Assembly (NCBI GenBank): GCA_002340325.1
Contig: DDLV01000147.1
Location: 1 to 23,365, forward strand
From: Glaciecola sp. UBA2563
Lineage (GTDB): Bacteria > Pseudomonadota > Gammaproteobacteria > Enterobacterales > Alteromonadaceae
Direction: 5' to 3'
Length of the DNA: 23,365 nucleotides
The position numbers and the translations under genes were made by a program. Positions 7,470-16,047 of this stretch are shown one piece after another; position 1 is the stretch's first letter; the number at the start of each line of letters is the position of its first letter. The notes under the pieces are model-generated. The model was not told the origin of the DNA and ran no database searches. It saw only the letters and a list, made by a program, of their open reading frames with translations.

Positions 7470-9008
7470 CTACAATAGTTGCTTAAGACCCTGCTTATCA
7501 GGTTCTACTTCAAAACGCGCCAAATCAAAAGCTTCGGAATTAATGTTGGTGACATCACGTACAGCTCTTGCCCTGGTATTCCAAGTCTTTTTATTAACAT
7601 CATGCAACAGGTAACCCCGATATTCAGGCCCATAGAATTTGGCGTGACGGTTATCAGGTAGATTGTCGAGCATTGGTTGGGCAAGAGGCTCGGGCCAATC
7701 AGATGAAATAGAGGAAGTCACAAACTCCACTAATGGTATTGATTTTCCATTGGTTTCAGTACCTCCACCATCAAAAGCCCAGAACGAATGTATATCGCCG
7801 CTGACAACAACCGTTCGTGACAATCTATTGGATGGTATTGCGCTAATCAAGCGTTGCCTATTTTCTGAATAGGCATCCCATCCGCCGATATAATTGTGTA
7901 TTTTTTCATCCTTATTTAAGCGAAAAGGTGACAACGGACATGTGGACGCTACGGAGCGCCAAGTCGAGGTATCTTGTTGCAGTGTATCAGTTAACCACTT
8001 TTCTTGTTCTGCACCGAGCATACTTCGCGATGATTCAAAATAGCCTTCGCACAATGGTTGAAATATACCAAACCCAAAGTTGGGATCTTCGTTTTCGGGG
8101 CAAAGCTTTTCGGTGTCTCTGAATTGTCGTGTATCCAGGAGCGAGATCCGCAGTAAATCGCCTATTTGAATGTCACGGCGCAGGTGGAACTTGTTTTTAT
8201 TTTCCGCGATGAATCCTCTAACCGGCATATGTTCATACCATGCTTGATAAGCGGCAGCGCGCTTGGCGTATAACTTTGGATTGTTGTCATAAATAACATC
8301 GTGATTATCGGGCATGGTAAAAAAGGGAATGTGAGCATGAGCAGCGCGAAGATATGAATCGGTCTTATACAACGCATGACGGCGACGAAAGTCCGAGAGT
8401 GTTTCAGGATCTTTTTCAGCATCGTGCTTTCTTACAGTATAACCATAGGACTTGTCGTAGATATAATCGCCTAGGTGCAAAATAAAATCCGGCTGATCGG
8501 CAACGATATGCTTATAGGCAACGAAGTGGCCATGTGTGAAATTCTGACAAGAAGCCGTTACAAAACGAATGTTTTCAACGTCGCTTTGTAAGTTTGGAAG
8601 CGTCTTTGTTCGACCCACTTGAGACGCAAATTGTCCGCTATAGAATTGATACCAGTATGTTTGGTTTGGGTCTAAGTTACTGATATCAATGTGAATCGAA
8701 TGAGCAAAATCTGCACTTGCGACCGTGTCACCTTGCCGGATGACATTTCTCATATCAGGCGTTGACGACAACTTCCATTGAACGTTAACCTCGATAGGCT
8801 TCATGCCTCCATCATCAGCTAATGGTTCTGGTACCAGACGTGTCCATAGAACGACAGAATTGCTGGTAACATCTCCCGACGCGACACCTAACCTGAATGG
8901 ATAGTTTGGTTTCTCATCATTGCCATAAGCAATAGCGGGTACGCTTGATGCGACAGTACTCAAGGCGCCGACAGCAAAGTTCTTGATGAATTGACGCCTG
9001 TCTGTCAT
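7470..9008 (-). CDS. phoD: PhoD-like alkaline phosphatase / phosphodiesterase, Tat-exported
   Basis: A 512-aa exported metallophosphatase that releases phosphate from phosphoesters in the periplasm or outside the cell. The N-terminus has a twin-arginine signal (DRRQFIKN, R4-R5) and a hydrophobic stretch ending near AIAYG, so it is probably exported folded with its metal. The PhoD N-terminal beta domain follows (RLGVASGDVTSNSVVLWTRL, about 38-60). The metallophosphatase core has TASCQNF (C154), HLGDYIYD (D181, Y184), PDNHDV (N235, H236) and SGDIHSFW (D405, H407). These correspond to the Fe/Ca ligands described for Bacillus PhoD. It is convergent with the Cds1-like gene, 23 bases away, with no hairpin between them. 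The ribosome binding site is weak. Substrate preference (mono- or diesters) cannot be read from sequence. Confidence 0.9.
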   Translation of the reverse strand: MTDRRQFIKNFAVGALSTVASSVPAIAYGNDEKPNYPFRLGVASGDVTSNSVVLWTRLVPEPLADDGGMKPIEVNVQWKLSSTPDMRNVIRQGDTVASADFAHSIHIDISNLDPNQTYWYQFYSGQFASQVGRTKTLPNLQSDVENIRFVTASCQNFTHGHFVAYKHIVADQPDFILHLGDYIYDKSYGYTVRKHDAEKDPETLSDFRRRHALYKTDSYLRAAHAHIPFFTMPDNHDVIYDNNPKLYAKRAAAYQAWYEHMPVRGFIAENKNKFHLRRDIQIGDLLRISLLDTRQFRDTEKLCPENEDPNFGFGIFQPLCEGYFESSRSMLGAEQEKWLTDTLQQDTSTWRSVASTCPLSPFRLNKDEKIHNYIGGWDAYSENRQRLISAIPSNRLSRTVVVSGDIHSFWAFDGGGTETNGKSIPLVEFVTSSISSDWPEPLAQPMLDNLPDNRHAKFYGPEYRGYLLHDVNKKTWNTRARAVRDVTNINSEAFDLARFEVEPDKQGLKQLL

Positions 9009-9133
9009 AGTGCGGTTAACTTATCTTGTTTTAAAACATCTTCATAATCTAAAAACTATATGTTTTTTTTGCTGTTGTCACTAAAAAGCAGCGTAAGGAT
9101 TTTGATATCGGATTTGTATGGCTGTATTGCAAT

Positions 9134-9379
9134 TCATTTGTGCATAGCAACTATAATGTTTGAGTGCTCAATATCTTCATACAGGCTCTCAAATTGATTA
9201 AATCCTGCGTCAAATGACATTTGTTCAAGTTCATCTCGGGCGCTCGGAAAGTCACTTGTTGAAATATGCTCTACTAGCAGTTCACGCTCTTCATTATTAA
9301 GCTCATGCCATTGTTTTTGTGGCATTGCTAAATAACGCTCAAGATAATCGCTACGAGACTCGCTTTCCTCGTTACACAC
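9134..9379 (-). CDS. small acidic protein, unknown, possibly N-terminally truncated
   Basis: An 81-codon frame, strongly acidic and helical in character (many E, D, Q), with no signal peptide and no family I recognise. The only conventional start is GTG at 9379, and it has no ribosome binding site. The frame stays open for 13 further codons upstream, to a TGA at 9419-9421. Those codons (LEEKWLFYLIDV) look protein-like but contain no ATG, GTG or TTG. This suggests either a rare start codon (ATT or CTG) or a gene that has lost its 5' end, in which case it is a pseudogene. It lies upstream of phoD on the same strand, 125 bases away, with no evident link. Confidence 0.45.
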   Translation of the reverse strand: MCNEESESRSDYLERYLAMPQKQWHELNNEERELLVEHISTSDFPSARDELEQMSFDAGFNQFESLYEDIEHSNIIVAMHK

Positions 9380-9640
9380 ATCAATAAGATAAAACAGCCA
9401 TTTTTCTTCAAGAGTGAATCAAGCAGCCCAATAGAACTTATATCTTATTGGACTCGATCAATTGACCAGATTAAATGGTTTCTACCAATAAACGTTTATA
9501 CGCCTGCTAGGAATATAAAAGTTTTCGAGCATAGTTTTCTGTACTCTATCGACTCAAAGTTGTGAAAATAATTAATAAAAGTATTGTAATACCAATCTAT
9601 TTAACTATTATTTTTCCTACTAGACCTAAAAGGATTTTAA

Positions 9641-10405
9641 ATGAAAAAAATTGGAATTTTTGTAGTTATGCTTTGCTTGTTTTCATGTCATCATTCGCAA
9701 ACGACTACCCCTGAAAAAGAAACTAATCGAACAGAACTGAAACAGATAGTCGATGCAATCGAATCTATTATCAAAGAAGTTGAGTTGAATCTTGCACAAA
9801 CCAATGAGGGAAAAGCAAACGAAAATAAAATACAATTTTCTTCTGCAACGATGGAACTCAGTCGGATAGTTAGCACAGAATCTGGCGGCACCTTTAAGTT
9901 TTTTGTCGATTTGTCAAAAACTAACTATATTGAAGATACCGCCACACTTACAATCGAACTAGACCCTCAAATTAAAGAAGCTGAAGCGAAAAAAGTATTT
10001 GAATTTTTCAAAGAAAACCGCAGGACAAATAGCAGCCCCTCACTTGACGATGTGGAAGTTAAAAATCTGGTGGCGGGGTTGTCAGGTGGCATTAAGTTAT
10101 ACACTACAGCAAAGCAGGTGGACGAAAAGAAAGCTTCCACTGAAGCTTCACTAATTATTAATGCTCTTAACGCGGCGAATGCTTCTGATCTCTCAATAAA
10201 AAAAGTGACGCTAGTTATGAAAATCCTTAATAAGGATGTTGGTGTAGCAGGATTCACTCTTAAACTTCTTGATGACGAACTAGAAGCTGGTAATACTAAA
10301 ACCCAAACTAACACTGCAAGTCAAACTGTAACGATGATTTTCTCAAAGCCTGAAGAAGACGAAAAACCAACAGTTGTTTGTTGTGCAAATCAACAGGGTC
10401 CTTAA
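9641..10405 (+). CDS. lipoprotein with two weak Trypco2-like domains
   Basis: A 254-aa protein with a short hydrophobic leader and lipobox LFSC (lipid cysteine C16), so it should be anchored in the envelope. Residues about 32-109 read as a helix followed by beta strands (ELKQIVDAIESIIKEVELN, then ELSRIVSTESGGTFKFFVD and LTIELDP). This resembles the Trypco2 domain found beside trypsin- and caspase-like effectors in predicted conflict systems. Residues about 175-247 appear to repeat the strand part (KKVTLVMKIL, GFTLKLLDDE, SQTVTMIFSKP). The C-terminal tail has paired cysteines (CC). AAAAGGA precedes the ATG. It is followed by its own terminator and then by the CHAT gene. The domain assignment is from pattern memory and is tentative; the lipoprotein call is firm. 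Confidence 0.75.
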   Translation: MKKIGIFVVMLCLFSCHHSQTTTPEKETNRTELKQIVDAIESIIKEVELNLAQTNEGKANENKIQFSSATMELSRIVSTESGGTFKFFVDLSKTNYIEDTATLTIELDPQIKEAEAKKVFEFFKENRRTNSSPSLDDVEVKNLVAGLSGGIKLYTTAKQVDEKKASTEASLIINALNAANASDLSIKKVTLVMKILNKDVGVAGFTLKLLDDELEAGNTKTQTNTASQTVTMIFSKPEEDEKPTVVCCANQQGP

Positions 10406-10797
10406 AAAGGTGGGCGTTGAAAATTCTGAAAAACTTGGGCTGGATAACAATTGGTTAGGGGTGCAGTTGTAATTTGTTATGCAATCCTCCCATTTTAAAC
10501 AGTGGTTTTTACTTTAATTTTCTCGTAGCGTTTAAAGAGGTTGTAGGTGTACCACGACAACCTCGATTTTTTTGCTCTTTTTGCGGGTTAATATTCTCAT
10601 TAAAGCTCGAGTTTAAACCGATCGCTACGTAACATTTTGCTTTCAAACTCTGTTTAATGCCTGACTTTTTAGTTTAACACAAAGCTTTTTACTCTGTGCA
10701 GAACATGACATTGGTATAAATATCATTGAAAAGTTAACGCGTTAAGTTTTAAATACTAAAACATGACACTTGATCCGAAAGATTGAAGAGTGACAAG
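10406..10797. other. intergenic control region upstream of the CHAT gene
   Basis: This 392-bp gap has no gene. It holds the terminator at 10537-10573, the word CTTTCAAACTCTG (10640-10652), which nearly recurs upstream of the ECF sigma gene, and a perfect 12-bp palindrome at 10734-10745. A TATAAA lies at about 10716 but lacks a convincing -35. The promoter of the CHAT gene therefore probably lies between 10574 and 10750. Confidence 0.5.
10537..10573 (+). terminator. intrinsic terminator after the lipoprotein gene
   Basis: The perfect 8-bp stem GAGGTTGT / ACAACCTC (10537-10544, 10557-10564) has a 12-nt loop and is followed after GA by seven T residues. It lies about 130 bases after the lipoprotein stop and uncouples that gene from the CHAT gene. 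Confidence 0.88.
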
Positions 10798-13700
10798 ATG
10801 GATAACAGAAAAGCCAGACGTGTAACTCTAGGGAATTTTTTCGTAGATGTTGTTGCTGCAGTTATTATGTTCTTTACAGCAATATTTTTATTAATTGGGT
10901 CTGCGTATCCTCGAGCTAATATTGCTGAAAATGATATGCTCTATATATTTGATAGCTTGGAGAAAGAAGAATATCAAATCTCAGGATTGACGGGAAAATC
11001 TCTATTTCAATTTAATCTTAATCCGGAACAGGGCCTGTTGATTATGATTCAACAACAAGCTGTTGATGTTCGTTTAACAATCTATGACGTGAAAAAAAAT
11101 TCAACAACGCTTGTTAACGTTGTAGATACACCAGATGACTATCGGCGAGCGGAAATGCTGTTTGTTGGAGGTAATGATTGTGAAAAATGCTTGTTGGAGG
11201 TGACCGCATCACCAGGGACGACGACTAAAATTCAATATCAGTTGGATATCATCTCAATCAAAAATGCTGATTCATCAGAAGTTAAAGCATACACTGCGTT
11301 TTCAACCGCAGGGCGTTACTGGAGTTGCTTTTCTACAGAGCAAAAACAACCGTGTGAATTGTTGCAAGGTGACGATGTTCCATCCCCGAGCGAGTTTATA
11401 TTGGAAGCACATTCAGAGTATGTTAAGTCTGAGAAGCTTGCAAGACGAGCTAACAATGCTAATTTAATGAAAGAGTCTATTTATCAACAAAGCGTTGCTT
11501 TACATTTTGCTGGTCAATTTGAGGCTCAAGCTGAAACACTTATCAAATTAAAAGCAATTTTAAGTCACGAAGATCCTCTATATGCGCGGGTTCTACTAGA
11601 CCTCGCAAGTCACAGTGTTTTTGAAGATCATAATTATGAAGCAGCGAACTCATACCTGAATCAGATATTTATGCGCAGTGATTTACACCTTTCTCCATTT
11701 GAGTTTTTAGACAGTAAAGAGTTGTTGGCAGTAGTACAAGTTCGTCAAGGATTGTTTCAAACAGCTATTAAAACTTACGAGGAAACATCGGATAGATATA
11801 TGGAGTTGGGTGATTATTTCAGCGCAACAAATAGTCTTGTTTCGCTAGGTTTTTTTTATTATCAGATTGGGGATTTAATTACAGCTAACAAACACTATTA
11901 TAAAGCTCTTTCTTTAGCGCAAAGTACTAATGATCATTATATAATTTCATATGCAAACATTAGGCTCGCGAGCGTCTTTCGTAATCTTGGCGAATTACAG
12001 AAAGCAAATGAACATTTACTGAGATCGGAAGAGTTATCATCTGAGTTTAAGCATTCTTATCTGGGTGCCTGGACAAAGCAAGAAAAAGCGCTTCTTCTAA
12101 AAACAACATCTCAGTATCTATTTGCTCAGGACATGCTAGCAGATGCTAAATTAGCCGCGACTAACCTCGGTCAAACAAATGTACTAATTAACCTAGAGAT
12201 TGAACAAGCAAGTGTCAATCTTCAACTAGGTAATACAGCAAAGTCTAAAAGTATACTAGAAAATCTAATAGCTGATTATGAAAATAGTTCTCCTTGGTTG
12301 ATCGGTAGGGCAAAGCAACTGTTAGCAGAAACTCTTTATCAAGAAGGAAATGTAAAGTCTGCAATTAAGATTCAAATTCAGGCTGTAGAGTTATTCTCTA
12401 GGACAGAAAACAAAATTTTATCTACGCAGGCAGATGCATTCCTACAAGTTTTAAAAGCACACAAGTATCCACTTGATTCAGTTGTTCTAAAGGCTTTTAA
12501 AGAAACAATGCTTGAACTAGAAAACATAGGATTGCTAATACCATCAATTGTATATCGTTATAAATATGCAAAGGCCGTACTGCAGGAACACCCTACTGTT
12601 GCTCTCGATTTAGCAAAAGTAGCATATCAAAAATTAAAAAATTCTTATTATAATATTCACAAAGTAGACTTGAAAAAGGGTTACCTTGCAGCATTTCAAG
12701 ATTTAAACTCCCTAATTATTAGTCTTGATGAGGACCTAACACCAAAGAGCTCTCTTTTGTTAGCTGAATCAGTAAGAGCGCAATCACTAGAAGCGTACAC
12801 ATCTTCAAATGAAAAAAAAGCAAGTTACGCTGAAACTGCCGAATTCTCTAGATTACTTCAAATGCTTTCAACCAGTTTTATTGAGTTGTCATCTTCGATT
12901 AATGAGGTAGATAGGCGTGAAGCACTGCGGAAAGCTAGAAAAGCATCAGACAAAATATACGAGTTTGAGAGTATTCGATATGACCGTAAAGGAGACAATC
13001 TATTAAACGGTAACGACAAAGGTAAGCATGAATTCGGAGATGAAGAACTAAAAGATTTGCAACTAAGTTTAAAAGATGATGAAGCAATTCTATTTGTCGA
13101 TACCGCAAGATTTAAGTCCCATGTTTGGTTAATTTTAAACAATAAAATCTTTCACCAAGAGGCTCCAGATATTCATAAAATTGCCACGGAAACACAAAAA
13201 TTTAAAGACTCAATTTTAAAAAAACATAAGGGAGTTGGGACAAGCAAGAGTGCTATCTGGCTAGCAAATATGCTACTAAATCGTGAAATGTCCGATAAGT
13301 TAAAATATGTTACTAGTCTATATATTGTACCTGATGGCCCATTAACTAAAATACCGTTTAGCTTACTTCCGTTGATTAATAGTGCTACCGATAACGAATT
13401 TTTGACTGCTATAAGCTACCAACCTTCACTGGCTTATTTTGGAGAACAAAAAAGTCACAAAAATGACAGACAAAACTTGAATAATATATTGGTGGTATCA
13501 AATCCAGAAATGAAACATTTTGACAATTTACGTTTTGATAAAGATAGATTTGGATTTATTTCTACAGAATTGCCATATTCAAAGATTGAAGAAGAGAAAA
13601 TCGGACTAATTGCGTCTTCTAGGAACTATAAGTCTCTCACGAGGGCCAACGCAAATAAAGAAAAGCTCCTTGATACAGAGCTTGTAGAATATGATGTCAT

Positions 13701-14139
13701 TCACTTCGCTGTTCATGGAGTCGTGAATAATGACGTATCCGAGATGAGCGGACTAGTCCTATCAAATGCTATAAATAATGACAATCTTCTCCTGTCTCCA
13801 CAAATTAAAAGTTTAAAATTAGAAGCTGAGGTGGTAGTTTTAAGCGGCTGCGATACGCTTACAGGCAAATATGTGGAGGGCGAAGGACTGCTAGGTTTAT
13901 CTAGGGCCTTTATGCAAAGCGGTGCCAGAAGCGTTATAGCAAGTTTATGGAAAGTGCAAGATAAGGCCACCTCAATGCTCATGAGCAAGTTTTATCAAAA
14001 TTTACTAGAAAAAAACATGGATAAAAGAAGTGCTCTGAGCGATGCTCAATATCAGTTAAGAACATTTGAACTGGCTAACGGGAGAAAACCATGGTCGGCC
14101 CCATATTATTGGGCAGGTTTTGTTCTACATGGTTATTGA
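10798..14139 (+). CDS. exported TPR-CHAT protein, predicted caspase-like cysteine protease
   Basis: I prefer ATG 10798 (1113 aa): a GAAGAG motif lies 8-9 bases before it, whereas the alternative TTG at 10783 has none. Residues about 13-37 form one hydrophobic segment after a basic start (signal peptide or anchor), so the rest should be periplasmic. Residues about 40-155 look like the beta-sandwich (PPC-like) domain often placed before TPRs in CHAT proteins (VDVRLTIYDVKKNS, CLLEVTASPGTTTKIQYQLDI), with a CEKC pair. Residues about 190-560 contain degenerate TPR helices such as SLVSLGFFYYQIGDLITANK. Residues about 755-1113 form the CHAT domain with the dyad H973 (IHFAVHG) and C1018 (VVLSGCDT). 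The typical GEGLLGLSRAFMQSGARSVI and SLWKVQD follow, and the end is YYWAGFVLHGY. The substrate is unknown. The gene has a secreted partner gene 39 bases downstream. Confidence 0.9.
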   Translation: MDNRKARRVTLGNFFVDVVAAVIMFFTAIFLLIGSAYPRANIAENDMLYIFDSLEKEEYQISGLTGKSLFQFNLNPEQGLLIMIQQQAVDVRLTIYDVKKNSTTLVNVVDTPDDYRRAEMLFVGGNDCEKCLLEVTASPGTTTKIQYQLDIISIKNADSSEVKAYTAFSTAGRYWSCFSTEQKQPCELLQGDDVPSPSEFILEAHSEYVKSEKLARRANNANLMKESIYQQSVALHFAGQFEAQAETLIKLKAILSHEDPLYARVLLDLASHSVFEDHNYEAANSYLNQIFMRSDLHLSPFEFLDSKELLAVVQVRQGLFQTAIKTYEETSDRYMELGDYFSATNSLVSLGFFYYQIGDLITANKHYYKALSLAQSTNDHYIISYANIRLASVFRNLGELQKANEHLLRSEELSSEFKHSYLGAWTKQEKALLLKTTSQYLFAQDMLADAKLAATNLGQTNVLINLEIEQASVNLQLGNTAKSKSILENLIADYENSSPWLIGRAKQLLAETLYQEGNVKSAIKIQIQAVELFSRTENKILSTQADAFLQVLKAHKYPLDSVVLKAFKETMLELENIGLLIPSIVYRYKYAKAVLQEHPTVALDLAKVAYQKLKNSYYNIHKVDLKKGYLAAFQDLNSLIISLDEDLTPKSSLLLAESVRAQSLEAYTSSNEKKASYAETAEFSRLLQMLSTSFIELSSSINEVDRREALRKARKASDKIYEFESIRYDRKGDNLLNGNDKGKHEFGDEELKDLQLSLKDDEAILFVDTARFKSHVWLILNNKIFHQEAPDIHKIATETQKFKDSILKKHKGVGTSKSAIWLANMLLNREMSDKLKYVTSLYIVPDGPLTKIPFSLLPLINSATDNEFLTAISYQPSLAYFGEQKSHKNDRQNLNNILVVSNPEMKHFDNLRFDKDRFGFISTELPYSKIEEEKIGLIASSRNYKSLTRANANKEKLLDTELVEYDVIHFAVHGVVNNDVSEMSGLVLSNAINNDNLLLSPQIKSLKLEAEVVVLSGCDTLTGKYVEGEGLLGLSRAFMQSGARSVIASLWKVQDKATSMLMSKFYQNLLEKNMDKRSALSDAQYQLRTFELANGRKPWSAPYYWAGFVLHGY

Positions 14140-14178
14140 AATGCTAAAACCTATAATGGGTTAATAAAGGAAATCAAA

Positions 14179-14832
14179 ATGTACAAACTATTGATAAATA
14201 ATATTTTTATATCTATCTTGTTAACTTTGGCATGGAGTGAAAGCTTACAAGCTGGCGATTTGTGTGAATATGAAAACGAAAACATATGTAAGATAACGAA
14301 GACGTACGACATAACCTATGAAGGTGACGCAACGGGGGACCTTTTTAGATGCTACGCATCAAGTAATTCAACTGAGTGTGAAGGTATTTCAGAATCCATC
14401 CTTTTCCCTAATGTAATGCAAATAAAAGCCAGTGGTCAGAGTGCTAGCCCTTCAATATCAATAATATATCCAAGTCGCAAAAAAGCGACGTTTAGACAAG
14501 AATTTCATAGTGGTGATTATGAAGTATTAGAAAAAAACGGGGTTATAAGAGTTTGGCTCAAAAATACAGTCATCGGAGTAAACGACCATGAGCCAGGTTT
14601 GCATGATACGTTTTTGTATTTTTACAAGCTTGGGGACAGAGTTTTAATGAACTTTATAGTAGAACATAAATTTTCAGTTTATGAGTGTGACTCTGACGCA
14701 TCGGATGAGTGCACTGCCGAAATGAAACAAATCGATCTAAAGATAAAGTCACATAATCGTTCACATGGTATAGCGCAGACTCAGTTTAGTCGCTCGCATG
14801 GGGGCGGAATATCTCAAGAGAATATCGATTAA
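14179..14832 (+). CDS. secreted protein with three cysteine pairs, partner of the CHAT gene
   Basis: A 217-aa protein with an N-terminal signal peptide (hydrophobic 6-20, cleavage probably after LQA at 25). The mature part has exactly six cysteines in three close pairs: C29/C37, C58/C67 and C170/C178. These are spaced 8-9 residues apart and suggest disulfides in the periplasm. The middle is beta-rich (ISIIYPSRKKATFRQEF, GVIRVWLKNTV, FLYFYKLGDRVLMNFIVEH) and the tail is histidine- and serine-rich (SHNRSHG, SRSHGGG). I recognise no family. AAAGGA lies about 8 bases before the ATG, and only 39 bases separate it from the CHAT stop with no terminator between. It is very probably co-transcribed and could be a regulator, inhibitor or substrate of the exported CHAT protein. 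Confidence 0.8.
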   Translation: MYKLLINNIFISILLTLAWSESLQAGDLCEYENENICKITKTYDITYEGDATGDLFRCYASSNSTECEGISESILFPNVMQIKASGQSASPSISIIYPSRKKATFRQEFHSGDYEVLEKNGVIRVWLKNTVIGVNDHEPGLHDTFLYFYKLGDRVLMNFIVEHKFSVYECDSDASDECTAEMKQIDLKIKSHNRSHGIAQTQFSRSHGGGISQENID

Positions 14833-15419
14833 ATTATCTTGGCTATACCGGTTGGCCTCGTTTATGGTTGCAGTATAAAGAGCGCGATATGCAATTTAGT
14901 GTTATAAAAATGGACGGCCTTGTAATTCTCATTCTAAAGAGAGCGCTCACTTGTTTAGGCTATTGGTTCAGAGTTCCAGCTAAACAACTATCTAACTTTA
15001 ATGCTGAGTATTATAAGCAAGGATTCGAATTCTGATGTAAGAAAATTAAAACATTCTCAATGGAAAATCAATTTGATAAATATCAGTGGTATAAATAAGA
15101 TGTATTCATGCAAAGATACTTAATCCGTTCTAGAACAACAACGCTTTGGTGTGAAAGATAGGCGAATTGTGTCTAAAATGCAATCTCACAGACGTGTACG
15201 TTTTTGGACAGTAAACGGTATCTTGACTTCAATGATCGCAAATTATTGTCTGAGCCCGGTTCACACCTGTGGGTCGAGATATATATTTTACAAGATAGTC
15301 GATGTTGGTTGGTATTTTAGTTTGATGTTGCTGAGCTGTGTGACGCAGGAAGAACATTTATACTTAATCCTCCGTCTATTGACGGAAGTCGAACTTTAGT
15401 AATTTCCTTGTTTTTTTGG
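14833..15419. other. intergenic stretch between convergent CHAT and ECF operons
   Basis: About 590 AT-rich bases without a convincing gene. An 82-codon plus-strand frame (15151-15399) lacks a ribosome binding site and looks spurious. The hairpin at 15369-15388 is the only clear structure. No repeat or RNA gene was recognised. Confidence 0.5.
15369..15388. terminator. hairpin between the convergent CHAT and ECF operons
   Basis: CCTCCGTC (15369-15376) pairs with GACGGAAG (15381-15388) around the tetraloop TATT; seven pairs are standard and one is a wobble. It lies 31 bases downstream of the anti-sigma stop. On the plus strand a T-run (15411-15417) follows only at a distance, so it is at best a weak or bidirectional terminator. 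Confidence 0.45.
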
Positions 15420-16046
15420 CTACTTCTGAGAAAGGGCAAAATGATATGAGGCCGTCTGATCAATTTGGTCTCTCACAATCGCTCTATATGAAGTCATTTT
15501 CAAGGTTTCTGTATTTAAGATTAAAGCAATATCACCAATCTCATCAGCTGGTACATTTCTGAAATCAAAAACCAGTCGGTCGCTTTCTTTGTTTAGTATT
15601 TGAATTGATAAGGGGGGCTGATAATCCGGGGGAGCTGATAGAAACAAAAGAATATTTCTAGAATTTACATCTAGTACCAATTGATTCTGGTTTTGTTCCC
15701 CAGACCTTACGTTATCTAAAACAAATGTCTGGTCAGCAGGCATGCCTTGCTTCGTTATAAAAGTTAAATTGAAAATGAGTATCATCGCTATAGCACCCGT
15801 TATTATCCCAGCGCCGTATTGCCACCATCCAGCCAAGAAAACTTTTTGTTTCGATGATTTTTCGATATTCACAAATGCATCTTCGACGTTTTCATTTAAA
15901 ATGTTATCTAAGCTTAAATCTTCTAATGCATCCGGATGTTCCATTAAAAATACTTCAAATGCCTCCGTTTGCTCTTGGGTCAATTTTCCTTGCAAATATT
16001 TAATATTTATTTGCTGTTCTATTACGTCTCGCGTCGAATACTTCAT
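15420..16046 (-). CDS. transmembrane anti-sigma factor
   Basis: A 208-aa protein starting one base after the sigma-factor stop, which implies translational coupling. Residues 1-65 form a cytoplasmic acidic helical region with the pattern YLQGKLTQEQTEAFEVFLME, as in anti-sigma N-terminal domains (ASD), but without a zinc HxxxCxxC motif. A single membrane segment spans about 71-97 (GIITGAIAMILIFNL in its core). Residues about 98-208 are periplasmic and beta-rich. The layout is that of a membrane anti-sigma factor that holds the adjacent ECF sigma until an envelope signal is received. I infer the function from position and topology, not from a named family. Confidence 0.75.
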   Translation of the reverse strand: MKYSTRDVIEQQINIKYLQGKLTQEQTEAFEVFLMEHPDALEDLSLDNILNENVEDAFVNIEKSSKQKVFLAGWWQYGAGIITGAIAMILIFNLTFITKQGMPADQTFVLDNVRSGEQNQNQLVLDVNSRNILLFLSAPPDYQPPLSIQILNKESDRLVFDFRNVPADEIGDIALILNTETLKMTSYRAIVRDQIDQTASYHFALSQK

Positions 16047-16047
16047 C

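Noticed and set aside
15151..15399. 82-codon plus-strand ORF downstream of the CHAT operon
   Set aside because: It has no ribosome binding site, an atypical composition and no recognisable domain, and it spans the hairpin at 15369-15388.
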